Source of the DNA: Nitrososphaerota archaeon
GTDB lineage: Archaea; Thermoproteota; Bathyarchaeia; Bathyarchaeales; Bathycorpusculaceae
Reading direction: 5' to 3'
Assembly (NCBI GenBank): GCA_031282985.1
Contig: JAITCR010000006.1
Location: forward strand, 1 to 44,662
Length of the DNA: 44,662 nucleotides
Both the position numbers and the translations under genes were made by a program. The notes beneath the pieces were generated by a model. The model had not been told where the DNA came from. It did no database searches and saw only the letters and a list, made by a program, of their open reading frames with translations. This document shows, in pieces, positions 33,000-40,051 of this stretch. Position 1 is the stretch's first letter. Each line of letters starts with the position of its first letter.

Positions 33000-33161
33000 T
33001 TAGTCTTGTGTTTGGTTTTCAAAAGTGATTATTTCGCGGTCAATTACTGTGTAGCCTTTAGCTTCTGCTTGGTTGTTGTCAAACCAGACGTTTGGATCAG
33101 TTTCTGTGCTAGGCCCAAATTTTTTGTGTATGGTTGCACGAATTTTTTTTAAAAAACTCAT
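33000..33161 (-). CDS. Small hypothetical protein between terminase and portal (53 aa)
   Basis: I start at the ATG at 33161 (MSFLKKIRATIHKKFG), with GGGAAGGT upstream; the longer frame has no supporting signal. A basic N-terminus leads to an acidic, aromatic C-terminus. Terminase-portal gaps in archaeal viruses often hold such tiny genes. Function unknown. Confidence 0.58.
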   Translation of the reverse strand: MSFLKKIRATIHKKFGPSTETDPNVWFDNNQAEAKGYTVIDREIITFENQTQD

Positions 33162-33226
33162 ATTTACCTTCCCTGCCGGCTTGCCTTCTTGCCTGTTACT
33201 TTTGTATGTTTGTTTGTTTGTTAAGG

Positions 33227-34573
33227 TTAAACCCAAATTGGATGTGTGAAACTGTGTTTTAGAATGTTTAATTGTGCAAATGCGCCCGATAACGCGTCCA
33301 CTTGATCATCATGACCGCCAAGTGGAAAAGCTTCCAGTTCATCTAAAAATGCGCCATTCCAACTTGCTTGTAATAATCGAAAGTTGCCTGCGTCCCAAGC
33401 TGATGATACAGGTGCAGCTCTTTCTGTTTTGCTGCCAGTTGTTTTTATACCTTTAAACACGTAACCTTTCAACACGTCACGAGCATAAAAATCTATTATT
33501 TCAACTCCGCTGCTGCCGGGTTCTTGCTCAATGTAAATGAATGTTTTAACACTGTCAAGTTGCGCCGTTTGCTTAATTAACGCTTGAACCTCAGCCGGTG
33601 ACTTACGCGCCCTAATAACATCTGCTACATAATATATGCCGTTTTTTTCTGCCAGTTTAACGCCAACGGTGTAGTCGGGGTCTTTATTGTTCTGTTTAGG
33701 TTTGGTTGCGGCTTTATCCCAATATCTTACAAAATTTAAGCCTGCCGGAAACTCTGTGACGATTTGGGTTTTTTCGCGATGAAAAATGCTGCCGCCATGT
33801 CTTGCGTTCCAGTCGCCCAGTCGGTATTGCCGCCGTGTTATGGGGTCTAATTCTTCAAGGCTTTTTTCATATTCTTTTTGGTCTAAGTGGGGGTTGTCTT
33901 CTAATTTGGCGGGCACAAACACGCGACCTAAATGGGGGCCTTCTATCATGAAACGGTTATGTACCCACTCATGACCCACACCACCTGGGTTACTTGCTGC
34001 TCTGGCGCGTAAAGGTATAAGGCTGCCTTTGAGTCGTCGTAGGCGGCTAAAGAGGTAGCGGTATTGGGATTCAGAGAATTGGGTTAATTCGTCAAAGCCG
34101 ATGTATTGAAATTCTGCTCCCTGGTAATGGAACTTGTCGTTTTCAGTTTCCAGGTAACCGAATGCGATTTTTGCGCCTGAGGGGAAAGTAAATACGTGAC
34201 GGACATCGTTCCAATGTATGTTTTTGTGGCTGCACCACCATTCTTTAGCGCGATCCATTAAGGCTCCTGAGAGGCTTAAATCGGCAAAAGTACGTCTGAA
34301 TAATATTGCGCTATACCGTGATTCACTTACATATTGTGCGGCAGCCATGAGTAAGCAATCTGATTTTCCGCCGCCTGCTGCGCCGCCGTATAGGGCTTCT
34401 TTGCCGTTAAAAAGAAGGAATTGTGCTTGTTTAAGTGTTGGCCGATGAGTTATGTATGGGTTTTGGAGAATGGTTTTAAGAAATAGGCTCTTCTGTAACT
34501 CCACCAGTTGTTGTTGGTTCTGTTGTTGTTGTGAAGAGGGTTTCGTAGTCTGCAAGCATTGATTTAATAACAT
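33227..34573 (-). CDS. terL: Terminase large subunit
   Basis: The motor-nuclease that packages DNA. Walker A is YGGAAGGGKSD (about 62-72), Walker B YIGFDELTQF, then the SNPGGVGHEW coupling region. The RNase-H-like nuclease has RYWDKAATKP (first Asp), IYIEQEPGSSG (second acidic) and GGHDDQVDALSGA (third). All key residues are present. The frame from 34573 overlaps the small subunit by 98 nt; a GTG at 34504 gives a shorter overlap. Length 425-448 aa is normal. Confidence 0.93.
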   Translation of the reverse strand: MLLNQCLQTTKPSSQQQQNQQQLVELQKSLFLKTILQNPYITHRPTLKQAQFLLFNGKEALYGGAAGGGKSDCLLMAAAQYVSESRYSAILFRRTFADLSLSGALMDRAKEWWCSHKNIHWNDVRHVFTFPSGAKIAFGYLETENDKFHYQGAEFQYIGFDELTQFSESQYRYLFSRLRRLKGSLIPLRARAASNPGGVGHEWVHNRFMIEGPHLGRVFVPAKLEDNPHLDQKEYEKSLEELDPITRRQYRLGDWNARHGGSIFHREKTQIVTEFPAGLNFVRYWDKAATKPKQNNKDPDYTVGVKLAEKNGIYYVADVIRARKSPAEVQALIKQTAQLDSVKTFIYIEQEPGSSGVEIIDFYARDVLKGYVFKGIKTTGSKTERAAPVSSAWDAGNFRLLQASWNGAFLDELEAFPLGGHDDQVDALSGAFAQLNILKHSFTHPIWV

Positions 34574-35030
34574 TTACGTTCACGGTTTTGTTTTCGGTGG
34601 TTTCCTGTTTTACTTGTACTTGTTGTGGTTCGCCTGATAATGCGATTCGTAGTTCGATTGAAGATTCCAGTTCTCCTGTGATGGCTTTTTGTGTCAAGTT
34701 TTCTATGCAATACGTTTTAAGTATGGTTAAATCTTCAGTTTTAACTTGTTCAAACTCTTTTGCAATTTCATTTAGGTAACGTCTAACTTTTTGATCGCCG
34801 TTACCAATATTTAGACCGTATTCTTTTTTGAAGGTTTCACGGTTAAAGGTGCGTTCTTTTAACTGTTTACGAAGTACCTTCATAAGAAAAGTTTTTGTAA
34901 ACTTGGGCAATTTGGGCAATTTGGGCAATTTGGGCAATTCAGTTGAGGCATCACATTGTAGTGGTGTTGGTGTTGGTGTTGTTGGCGGGGGTGGGTTTAG
35001 GTTGAGGGCTTCTTCCATGGTGATGGACAT
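34476..35030 (-). CDS. terS: Terminase small subunit (probable)
   Basis: 184 aa, directly before terL. The start is a Pro/Thr-rich linker and a four-fold KLP repeat (KLPKLPKLPKLPKF), then a helical DNA-binding-like region (MKVLRKQLKERTFNRETFKKEYGLN) and a helical oligomerisation part (LTILKTYCIENLTQKAITGEL). The acidic Thr-rich tail overlaps terL. Small subunits recognise the packaging site and regulate TerL. The call relies on position and general layout, as sequences are divergent. The 9-bp repeat coding KLP may vary in number. Confidence 0.68.
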   Translation of the reverse strand: MSITMEEALNLNPPPPTTPTPTPLQCDASTELPKLPKLPKLPKFTKTFLMKVLRKQLKERTFNRETFKKEYGLNIGNGDQKVRRYLNEIAKEFEQVKTEDLTILKTYCIENLTQKAITGELESSIELRIALSGEPQQVQVKQETTENKTVNVNVIKSMLADYETLFTTTTEPTTTGGVTEEPIS

Positions 35031-35072
35031 AAAAATGATGCTTCCTATGTGACAAGTTGGATTAGAATTGGG

Positions 35073-35390
35073 TTAGTTTGTGAGGGTTTTTATGAGTTCA
35101 AGTAGTAGGGGTATGATGATGATTGCGGTGCTGCCGATGGCGCCGCCGATTTTTGTTAGTGTACGCAGGCTGTCATCATGTTTTTGCTGGTTTACTTCCA
35201 GGTCATACAGTTTTTGCCGTATAATGTTTAACTGTTCCTGGACGTCTGTTTGGCAGCAGGCACGTTCTTTTTGCAGCATTTCCAGGCGGGTTTCTACACG
35301 CGCCAATGTTTCACGTGTAGACGCAATCCTTTTAGAATTCTCCGTCACTTGCTCCTGCTGCTGCTGTTGCTGTTGCTGTTGTTGAGTCAT
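35073..35390 (-). CDS. XhlA-like coiled-coil protein with C-terminal membrane helix
   Basis: 105 aa: an N-terminal run of eleven Gln, a coiled coil (TRETLARVETRLEMLQKE, then QLNIIRQKLYDLEVNQQK) and a C-terminal hydrophobic helix (IGGAIGSTAIIIIPLLLEL). This matches the layout of haemolysin XhlA-type proteins used by phages near holins. In an archaeon it could bind the membrane for lysis or release. The Gln run is encoded by CAG/CAA repeats. Confidence 0.62.
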   Translation of the reverse strand: MTQQQQQQQQQQEQVTENSKRIASTRETLARVETRLEMLQKERACCQTDVQEQLNIIRQKLYDLEVNQQKHDDSLRTLTKIGGAIGSTAIIIIPLLLELIKTLTN

Positions 35391-35437
35391 GCTGAGTTCC
35401 TGCTAATTAATCAGCTATTTAGTTACATGTTAGTTTG

Positions 35438-35848
35438 TTAGTTTGTGGGGCGGTTTAAGACTTGGCCGTCTTCAATCCAGTTTAGAATGTGGATTACGGC
35501 GACTGGTTCAAATGGAATATACTCTGTTTCAACTAGTATTGTTTTAACATGTTTTGTTAAGTGGTTGGGTTGTTGGGTGAAAATTGAACTAGTTTTTTCT
35601 ACACAACAACCACTACCAAGCAGCACTTCGTTTATTTTTGCTCTATCTGCGTGGTGAAAAGCTTTCTCTCCACTGGCGGGGTCGCAGCGGCTGTGATCTT
35701 TCACTTCCACGCGTATGGCATCATACTGCTGACGCCGTTCAAGATAATTAGTGAACCTTGTTTCACGCTTCTTAAAACCGTAATTACTGCGAACATGAGG
35801 CGTTTTTAGCACTCTCCAAAAATTGATAATAACTTCTATGTAACCCAC
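35438..35848 (-). CDS. Hypothetical first gene of the late operon
   Basis: 136 aa starting with GTG and no clear ribosome-binding site, consistent with near-leaderless translation from the TATA about 60 nt upstream. It contains VIINFWRVLKTPHVRSNYGF and a CCVEKTSSIF segment. Not recognised. It is the first gene after the palindromic promoter at 35895-35945. Confidence 0.6.
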   Translation of the reverse strand: MGYIEVIINFWRVLKTPHVRSNYGFKKRETRFTNYLERRQQYDAIRVEVKDHSRCDPASGEKAFHHADRAKINEVLLGSGCCVEKTSSIFTQQPNHLTKHVKTILVETEYIPFEPVAVIHILNWIEDGQVLNRPTN

Positions 35849-35894
35849 TCAACGGCGAGTTGAAAAAGTTTACATAGTAAACAATTGTACTGAT

Positions 35895-35945
35895 AACGTA
35901 CCTTACATATAAATACTATACGTTTCACCGGGGTTAAGGTACGTT
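35895..35945. promoter_or_regulatory. Inverted-repeat promoter at head of late operon
   Basis: AACGTACCTTA (35895-35905) and its exact complement TAAGGTACGTT (35935-35945) flank a TATA core (CATATAAATA). A dimer bound here would mask the promoter. It could drive the late operon to the left, the structured region to the right, or both. Confidence 0.65.
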
Positions 35946-36003
35946 TACTGTGGTAATCGTGGAGAAGAATATTTTTTTATAGTTGCAGCCGATTGTATTA
36001 TGT

Positions 36004-36078
36004 TGTGCAGAGGGGCGTTTATGCTTGAAATAGGTTACGGGTTTGCATATTTTCCTGTTAACCCGCGCCTCTGCTACA
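36004..36078 (+). ncRNA. Stem-loop element 1, candidate structured RNA
   Basis: GCAGAGGGGCG (36007-36017) pairs with CGCGCCTCTGC (36064-36074) with one mismatch, and TGT/ACA extends the stem past a bulged T. Within the loop CGGGTT pairs with AACCCG. There is no open frame. The strand is unknown because both strands fold. Confidence 0.5.
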
Positions 36079-36136
36079 CATTTACAATTAACCTTTAACC
36101 CTGTTAACATCAACGCTAATAATACTATTTTATAAG

Positions 36137-36214
36137 GTGTATGTAGACACCACTTCTGGGGACGTTATACAGGTACGTTATGGCGGTTGTGTGAAACAAG
36201 TGGTGCCTACACAC
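36137..36214 (+). ncRNA. Stem-loop element 2, candidate structured RNA
   Basis: GTAGACACCACTT (36143-36155) pairs with AAGTGGTGCCTAC (36198-36210) apart from one A/C mismatch, and GTGT/ACAC extends the stem past two unpaired bases: about 16 pairs. The loop holds two ACGTTAT copies. A TATA-like TTTTATAAGG lies just before it. No coding potential seen. Confidence 0.5.
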
Positions 36215-36293
36215 AAAATAACAAAAACTGTAAGGAATATAAATTTTTTACTTCCAACTTTTTTCTCCTTAACATAAGGGTCAAAGGGTAATG

Positions 36294-36440
36294 TTATTGA
36301 GGTGTTTTTGCTTTTTTAAACTTGTCAAACCCGCAAACAGAGCACACAAACGGTTCTTTAGCATTTACAAACCCAATCTGCACAATACCTGTTTTATGAC
36401 CACAACGCAAACACTCCTGCAAAGGAACCTCAAACGGCAC
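36294..36440 (-). CDS. Small zinc-ribbon protein (48 aa)
   Basis: GTG at 36440 with AAAGGTG six bases upstream opens VPFEVPLQECLRCGHKTG; a second knuckle CSVCGF lies about 20 residues on, and the tail is basic. Two CxxCG knuckles make a clear zinc ribbon. It is the only gene I can support between 35849 and 36918. Confidence 0.65.
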   Translation of the reverse strand: MPFEVPLQECLRCGHKTGIVQIGFVNAKEPFVCSVCGFDKFKKAKTPQ

Positions 36441-36514
36441 AATTTACACCTTTAAAACTACCTTAATTTGCCTGCCTTAAAAGTTTATACACCACAAACT
36501 CTACCGCCGACTTA

Positions 36515-36601
36515 GGAACTGTGCATAAATAACTTGCACTCGTAAAATGGAATTACACGAGCTTCAGCAAAAAGAAGTGCACATTATTTTCGCACAGTTC
36601 C
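36515..36601 (+). mobile_element. 87-bp MITE with TTA target duplication
   Basis: GGAACTGTGC at 36515-36524 is the exact complement of 36592-36601. The homology continues imperfectly inward (ATAAATAA against AAAATAAT, then TGCACT) to about 27 bp. The element is flanked by TTA on both sides (36512-36514, 36602-36604). TIRs starting GG and a 3-bp TNA duplication fit the IS5 (ISL2/IS1031) families. It has no coding capacity, so it would be moved by a transposase in trans. Confidence 0.8.
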
Positions 36602-36672
36602 TTACCCAACTTAAAAAGAAACACACCACCGTCGCACTAAATCATTTTTTATGATATTGCCCCTATGGACAT

Positions 36673-36911
36673 GTTACAGGTTAGTGTTGTACTGTTGAAC
36701 AGCTGACATTCACAGTTGCTAACATTATTTTTGCTGCCTATTTACGTTAAACCTGTATACCTGTTGAACACACCTACAGTTAAACCGACTTTTATACGCC
36801 CAAAATATGTCCAAGATCTTATATGCCCCTCAAACATAAAGAGAAACCTGTAACAACACAAAACATACCCAACAACAACAATAATAGTAGTAGTAGTAGT
36901 AGTTAAAGGTG
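36673..36911 (+). promoter_or_regulatory. PadR-gene promoter with repeated ACAGGTT boxes and TAG microsatellite
   Basis: GTTACAGGTT (36673-36682) reappears inverted as AACCTGTAAC (36845-36854) and partly as AAACCTGTA (about 36749). TTTATAC (about 36791) and TCTTATATG (36818) are TATA candidates. A (TAG)6 run at 36885-36902 lies in the leader just before AAAGGTG, the ribosome-binding site of the PadR gene. The boxes suggest autoregulation. Confidence 0.5.
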
Positions 36912-36918
36912 AAAAAAC

Positions 36919-37338
36919 ATGAACGAAATTGTTCAAAGAGAAACCCAAACAAAACTAACAAAAAACCTCCTAGACATGATAATACTACGATTAATCAACC
37001 AACAACCCATGCATGGCTACCAAATCATGACAAAAATACGCCGCATATTTGGCGTCTATTTCGGCCCAAGCGCAATCTACCCCCTACTAGCTAAACTAGA
37101 AGAACAAGGCTACATAAACAGCAAATGGAACATACCCTTACTTGAAAAACCCTGCAAAATCTTTACCATCACAAACACAGGCAAAACCATGATAAAATAC
37201 ACCGAAAACACCCTAGACATATTTTGCAGAACCCTAAAAACCTTTGAAAAAACAACCCAAAACACACCACCACCACCCACACCACTACCAATAACAACGC
37301 CAACAACGCCAGTATTAACAACAACACTGTCGCCATAA
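36919..37338 (+). CDS. PadR-family winged-helix regulator with Pro/Thr-rich tail
   Basis: Residues 12-100 match PadR: LTKNLLDMIILRLINQQPMHGYQI, then GVYFGPSAIYPLLAKLEEQGYI, then a wing and FTITNTGKTMIKY. The last 30 residues are a Pro/Thr-rich tail of unknown role. PadR proteins are dimeric repressors. It is the only plus-strand gene between 16.3 kb late genes and attR apart from the cargo membrane genes, and it stands between the control region and the accessory operon, so it may set their timing. Confidence 0.82.
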   Translation: MNEIVQRETQTKLTKNLLDMIILRLINQQPMHGYQIMTKIRRIFGVYFGPSAIYPLLAKLEEQGYINSKWNIPLLEKPCKIFTITNTGKTMIKYTENTLDIFCRTLKTFEKTTQNTPPPPTPLPITTPTTPVLTTTLSP

Positions 37339-37504
37339 TTGACTCATAATTTTACTCTTTTTCATATTTTCCAGTATGAATATTATAGTATCCTAAGTGT
37401 TGGTACGCTTTTTCCTGTTAGCAACAGCAGGACAAGTTGTGTCACAGTCATAACTACAAGTTAAATAATCACACACACATAAATCACTCTTTAATCTCCA
37501 ACAA

Positions 37505-37696
37505 TCACTTTTTAGGCCGCCATAAATTAAAATCTGTACATTCCCTGCACTGTAACCAATACTCAGGTTTTTTATTACAAAAACACGTCCTACAAACACG
37601 CCCATCATCAACCACAGACGACGAGGTTGCAGACTGCTTTTGCCGTCGCATCTCATCGATATCTACAGTTTTTAATTCAAACCTTCTTTTACCCAT
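37505..37696 (-). CDS. Small Cys-rich protein (63 aa)
   Basis: ATG at 37696 (MGKRRFELKTVD) is preferred over 37705 because GGGAG lies about 9 nt upstream. Contains CRTCFCNKK and, 13 residues further, CREC: a zinc-finger-like set. It overlaps the end of the ASCH gene's stop region and closes this minus-strand operon. The stretch 37339-37504 beyond it holds nothing I can support. Confidence 0.58.
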   Translation of the reverse strand: MGKRRFELKTVDIDEMRRQKQSATSSSVVDDGRVCRTCFCNKKPEYWLQCRECTDFNLWRPKK

Positions 37697-37698
37697 TT

Positions 37699-38151
37699 TT
37701 AACATTCTCCCGCATTATCATAATTACAGGCTTCAAAAAATTCTTTCTCTCCCTTTGTTAAGTAACGGAAATTTTGCGGAGCAATAAACCATGGATCCCA
37801 ACGTGGACTATCAACAGGGGGTTTGAACACTTCCAACTTTGCTATTTCAATAGCAAACCCACTTGTTGAACCCTTGAAATACTCAAAATACTGCTCTTCA
37901 CTAACTCCAGCAAAACTCTTAGTATCACTCCATAAACACTTAAAATCATAAAACACCAAAGAGTTATCACTACAATAAATTATGCTTTTAACTTTAAACC
38001 GGCCAACAACCATTTTAGCTGGTGCAGACGAGTAAATGTATACCCAATCAACTTTTTGCTTCCAAATTCTTCGGCGAAACTCCCACCGTTTAGACCCCGA
38101 CAAAATCCCTGCAACATACTCCGGCTTAATACTTAACAAAACCTCAACCAT
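37699..38151 (-). CDS. ASCH-domain protein
   Basis: The start VEVLLSIKPEYVAGILSGSKRWEFRRR is the signature of ASCH (PUA-like) proteins: SIKPxY..I..G.K..E.R. Later KVDWVYIYSSAPAKMVVGRFKV fits the beta barrel. ASCH domains bind RNA or modified nucleosides, and some are nucleases. ATG at 38151 overlaps the previous stop (TAATG). About 150 aa, typical length. In a virus it might bind RNA or interfere with host translation, by inference. Confidence 0.72.
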   Translation of the reverse strand: MVEVLLSIKPEYVAGILSGSKRWEFRRRIWKQKVDWVYIYSSAPAKMVVGRFKVKSIIYCSDNSLVFYDFKCLWSDTKSFAGVSEEQYFEYFKGSTSGFAIEIAKLEVFKPPVDSPRWDPWFIAPQNFRYLTKGEKEFFEACNYDNAGEC

Positions 38152-38356
38152 TAAAACCAACTCTCCCAAAGAGCAGCACTCACAAACACAGCAAAAAGTA
38201 AAACCTCACCATAAGGATAAAAATTACAGGTTAAACGTTCTTTAAAGGCTAAATTAAACACAAAATCAGCAGCCTCACTGCACCCAAAGTTTGTTTACTA
38301 TACCAGACTGTCAATTGGTCCCGCCAATCCAAAACTCTAAATTTTGAAGGGTTCAT
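38151..38356 (-). CDS. Frameshifted small gene, possible programmed -1 frameshift (68 aa)
   Basis: ATG at 38356 overlaps the previous stop (ATGA), and in zero frame reads MNPSKFRVLDWRDQLTVWYS and stops at 38249 after 35 aa. The -1 frame from about 38288 is open to a TAA at 38151-38153 that overlaps the next ATG (TAATG); it reads CSEAADFVFNLAFKERL and on. Zero-frame codons cross T TTG GGT (38288-38282), an exact X XXY YYZ slippery heptamer. A slip there gives one 68-aa protein filling the gap between coupled neighbours. A mutation or error is the alternative. Confidence 0.6.
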
Positions 38357-38757
38357 TTTCGTATCTCCTCTCTTCGGTCTAGGGTTATTTTCCAAATTTT
38401 AGGGTCAAACCGCAAAGGCACCTTGCTAAAACATTGCTGACAGAAACAATACTCCCCCTTTGTTGGGCCTCGCAAGTCGGTGGCCCAAACCACAGCAGAA
38501 CGACCACACTTACATTTCTCAACCACCCCAACCACGGGTAAGGCTGTTTGAAACACTGACAATTGAAGCTGAGGATTGCCCGGAGGCCAATGGTGAGCTT
38601 TAAAGACTGCACGTATACCCTCGCGTTGTAACTCGATGAGTTTAACTCCATCTTGCACAGCTAATTTTTTGAAGTCGCTAAACATTTTTTCATCGTTTTC
38701 GTCTTCTGCACGAAAGTGCATGTTGTCTTTAACGTTAGGATCCGCTTTACGCGTCAT
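38353..38757 (-). CDS. Zinc-binding hypothetical protein
   Basis: 134 aa. N-terminal half is charged and helical (DENDEKMFSDFKKLAVQDGV), perhaps ribbon-helix-helix-like. The C-terminal half carries CKCGRSAVVWATD and CFCQQC, a zinc ribbon. It is first in its operon, read from the palindrome-rich promoter at 38794-38923. Possibly a DNA-binding regulator. Confidence 0.62.
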   Translation of the reverse strand: MTRKADPNVKDNMHFRAEDENDEKMFSDFKKLAVQDGVKLIELQREGIRAVFKAHHWPPGNPQLQLSVFQTALPVVGVVEKCKCGRSAVVWATDLRGPTKGEYCFCQQCFSKVPLRFDPKIWKITLDRREEIRK

Positions 38758-38793
38758 TTTGATTCACTTCACCCGTTTTTTCTTTTAATTTTT

Positions 38794-38923
38794 TATGTTA
38801 TTAACATATGTTATTAACATATGAAATATTATTATTATAGTGTACACTATATTTTTAATTAAATAAATGAGATAATTGATTTTCCTAGAGCAAAAATTTA
38901 GGTTAATAACCTATGTTATTAAC
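38794..38923. promoter_or_regulatory. Promoter with overlapping perfect palindromes
   Basis: CATATGTTATTAACATATG (38805-38823) is a 19-bp palindrome about one central base and overlaps a 15-bp one (TATGTTATTAACATA, 38794-38808). TATAGTGTACACTATA (38836-38851) is a perfect 16-bp palindrome containing TATA-like ends. GGTTAATAACC (38901-38911) and ATGTTATTAACC (38913-38924) are further sites. One family (GTTAwTAAC) occurs at least four times, suggesting cooperative repressor binding. Confidence 0.65.
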
Positions 38924-38943
38924 CAAAGAATTCAACAAACAAA

Positions 38944-39267
38944 TCACTTATTCACCTCCCCAGCCTCCTCCTCAGAACTCACATCAGAAGAAACAGAGCC
39001 AGCATTGCTGTTGTTGGTTGGGAAAACAGAGTTAGCAGAATTTTTATTTAACAAACTTTTAATTTTTAGATAGTCTCTATAATGGGCGTTAAAGGGTGCA
39101 CAAGTATAACAGTATTTACGACGCGGACCACTACCACTCTTTAACACAAACCTCACCCCACAAGCACAACAAGTCTTTGTACGCTTATGCGAAGAATGAT
39201 TCCCATTAACATTAGCAACACGAACACAAAGCCTCAACGGCTCCAAAGTAAACTCTGCCACATCCAT
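38944..39267 (-). CDS. Small zinc-finger protein (107 aa)
   Basis: Contains CCACGVRFVLKS and KYCYTCAPFN, a four-Cys zinc ribbon with a basic loop (GPRRK), then a Ser/Asn/Glu-rich tail. ATG overlaps the MT-A70 stop (TAATG), so the two are coupled. It may assist the methyltransferase or bind DNA; not otherwise identified. Confidence 0.63.
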   Translation of the reverse strand: MDVAEFTLEPLRLCVRVANVNGNHSSHKRTKTCCACGVRFVLKSGSGPRRKYCYTCAPFNAHYRDYLKIKSLLNKNSANSVFPTNNSNAGSVSSDVSSEEEAGEVNK

Positions 39268-39812
39268 TACCGCGCAGCCTCCAACAAGGTTATGGTGCTC
39301 GCTATTTGGTTACCCCACACATACCAACCGGGATGGTGTTGACGTGCAAACAGTTCTACACGTGACACATCGTTGCCTAAGAGTTGTTCTATGCGTTTTC
39401 TTGCAGTGTCAGGTTTACGTGAATGCTCACGTCTTGGTTCAACAATTACGTGGGAGACATTGTGTTTTTGTACGGCAGGGTGGCCTTTGGTTGCCAGTAG
39501 ACAGAATTCGGCGTTTGCCCTTGTCCAGTAGCCCGTGCCCAAAGCCCAGCCTTTACTTTTACGATTCGGTTTAACCCACGTAAAGGCCACACTTTTAAAT
39601 TGAAACCCCCAGGCACCAATTACCTGCAGCGCGTCAGGTAAACAAGGTCCTGTACACCATAAAAACAGGGCGCAGTTTTTGGCCGCTAAATTCTGCACTG
39701 GCAACTGGCAGATTTCAGAGGTGCTCATTAAACTATAATGCGCCACTGCGCGTCCGTTGCCACCGTTATGGTACTGCCACGGCGGGTCAGCATAAATAAT
39801 GCTAAACTTCAT
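39267..39812 (-). CDS. MT-A70-type adenine-N6 methyltransferase
   Basis: Begins MKFSIIYADPPWQY: DPPW (residues 9-12) is the catalytic motif of MT-A70 family N6-adenine methyltransferases. Further NCALFLWCTGPCLPDAL, FTWVKPNRK, GYWTRANAEFCLLATKG and HSRKPDTARKRIEQL are all family features. The 181-aa length fits phage-type enzymes. ATG 39812 overlaps the preceding stop (TAATG). It would methylate adenines in viral DNA to evade restriction, or RNA, though DNA is likelier in a virus. No partner restriction enzyme seen. Confidence 0.87.
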   Translation of the reverse strand: MKFSIIYADPPWQYHNGGNGRAVAHYSLMSTSEICQLPVQNLAAKNCALFLWCTGPCLPDALQVIGAWGFQFKSVAFTWVKPNRKSKGWALGTGYWTRANAEFCLLATKGHPAVQKHNVSHVIVEPRREHSRKPDTARKRIEQLLGNDVSRVELFARQHHPGWYVWGNQIASTITLLEAAR

Positions 39813-40051
39813 TATAGCCAAGCCTCCCATACGTTAGCTAAAGTTATACCTAATTTACGGAACCATATCTCTAACACGTGTGAATCAATCATGTTGTATC
39901 GATAGATAAATTTGCAATCATCAATAGCATAGTGTACGTCCATAACGCACGTTAGGTTTGGGTGAAAAAGCATTATTTCGTATTGTTCTTTTAAGGCACA
40001 CTTTATGTCTTTACGCCAACGCTCAAATTTGAGTTCATATCGCCGACTCAT
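39812..40051 (-). CDS. Hypothetical protein between two methyltransferases
   Basis: 79 aa, basic N-terminus (MSRRYELKFERWRKDIKCAL) and a helical aromatic C-terminus. Coupled at both ends (ATGA before, TAATG after). It may modulate a methyltransferase; unknown. Confidence 0.62.
   Translation of the reverse strand: MSRRYELKFERWRKDIKCALKEQYEIMLFHPNLTCVMDVHYAIDDCKFIYRYNMIDSHVLEIWFRKLGITLANVWEAWL

Noticed and set aside
35353..35390. CAG-type microsatellite as a separate regulatory repeat
   Set aside because: It encodes the Gln run of the XhlA-like protein in frame and needs no other explanation.
36004..36078. Stem-loop 1 as an unusual tRNA
   Set aside because: The outer stem looks acceptor-like, but there is no T arm or anticodon arm of correct size.
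36742..36948. 68-codon minus-strand open frame
   Set aside because: It covers the PadR promoter and TAG microsatellite and is antisense to the PadR start.
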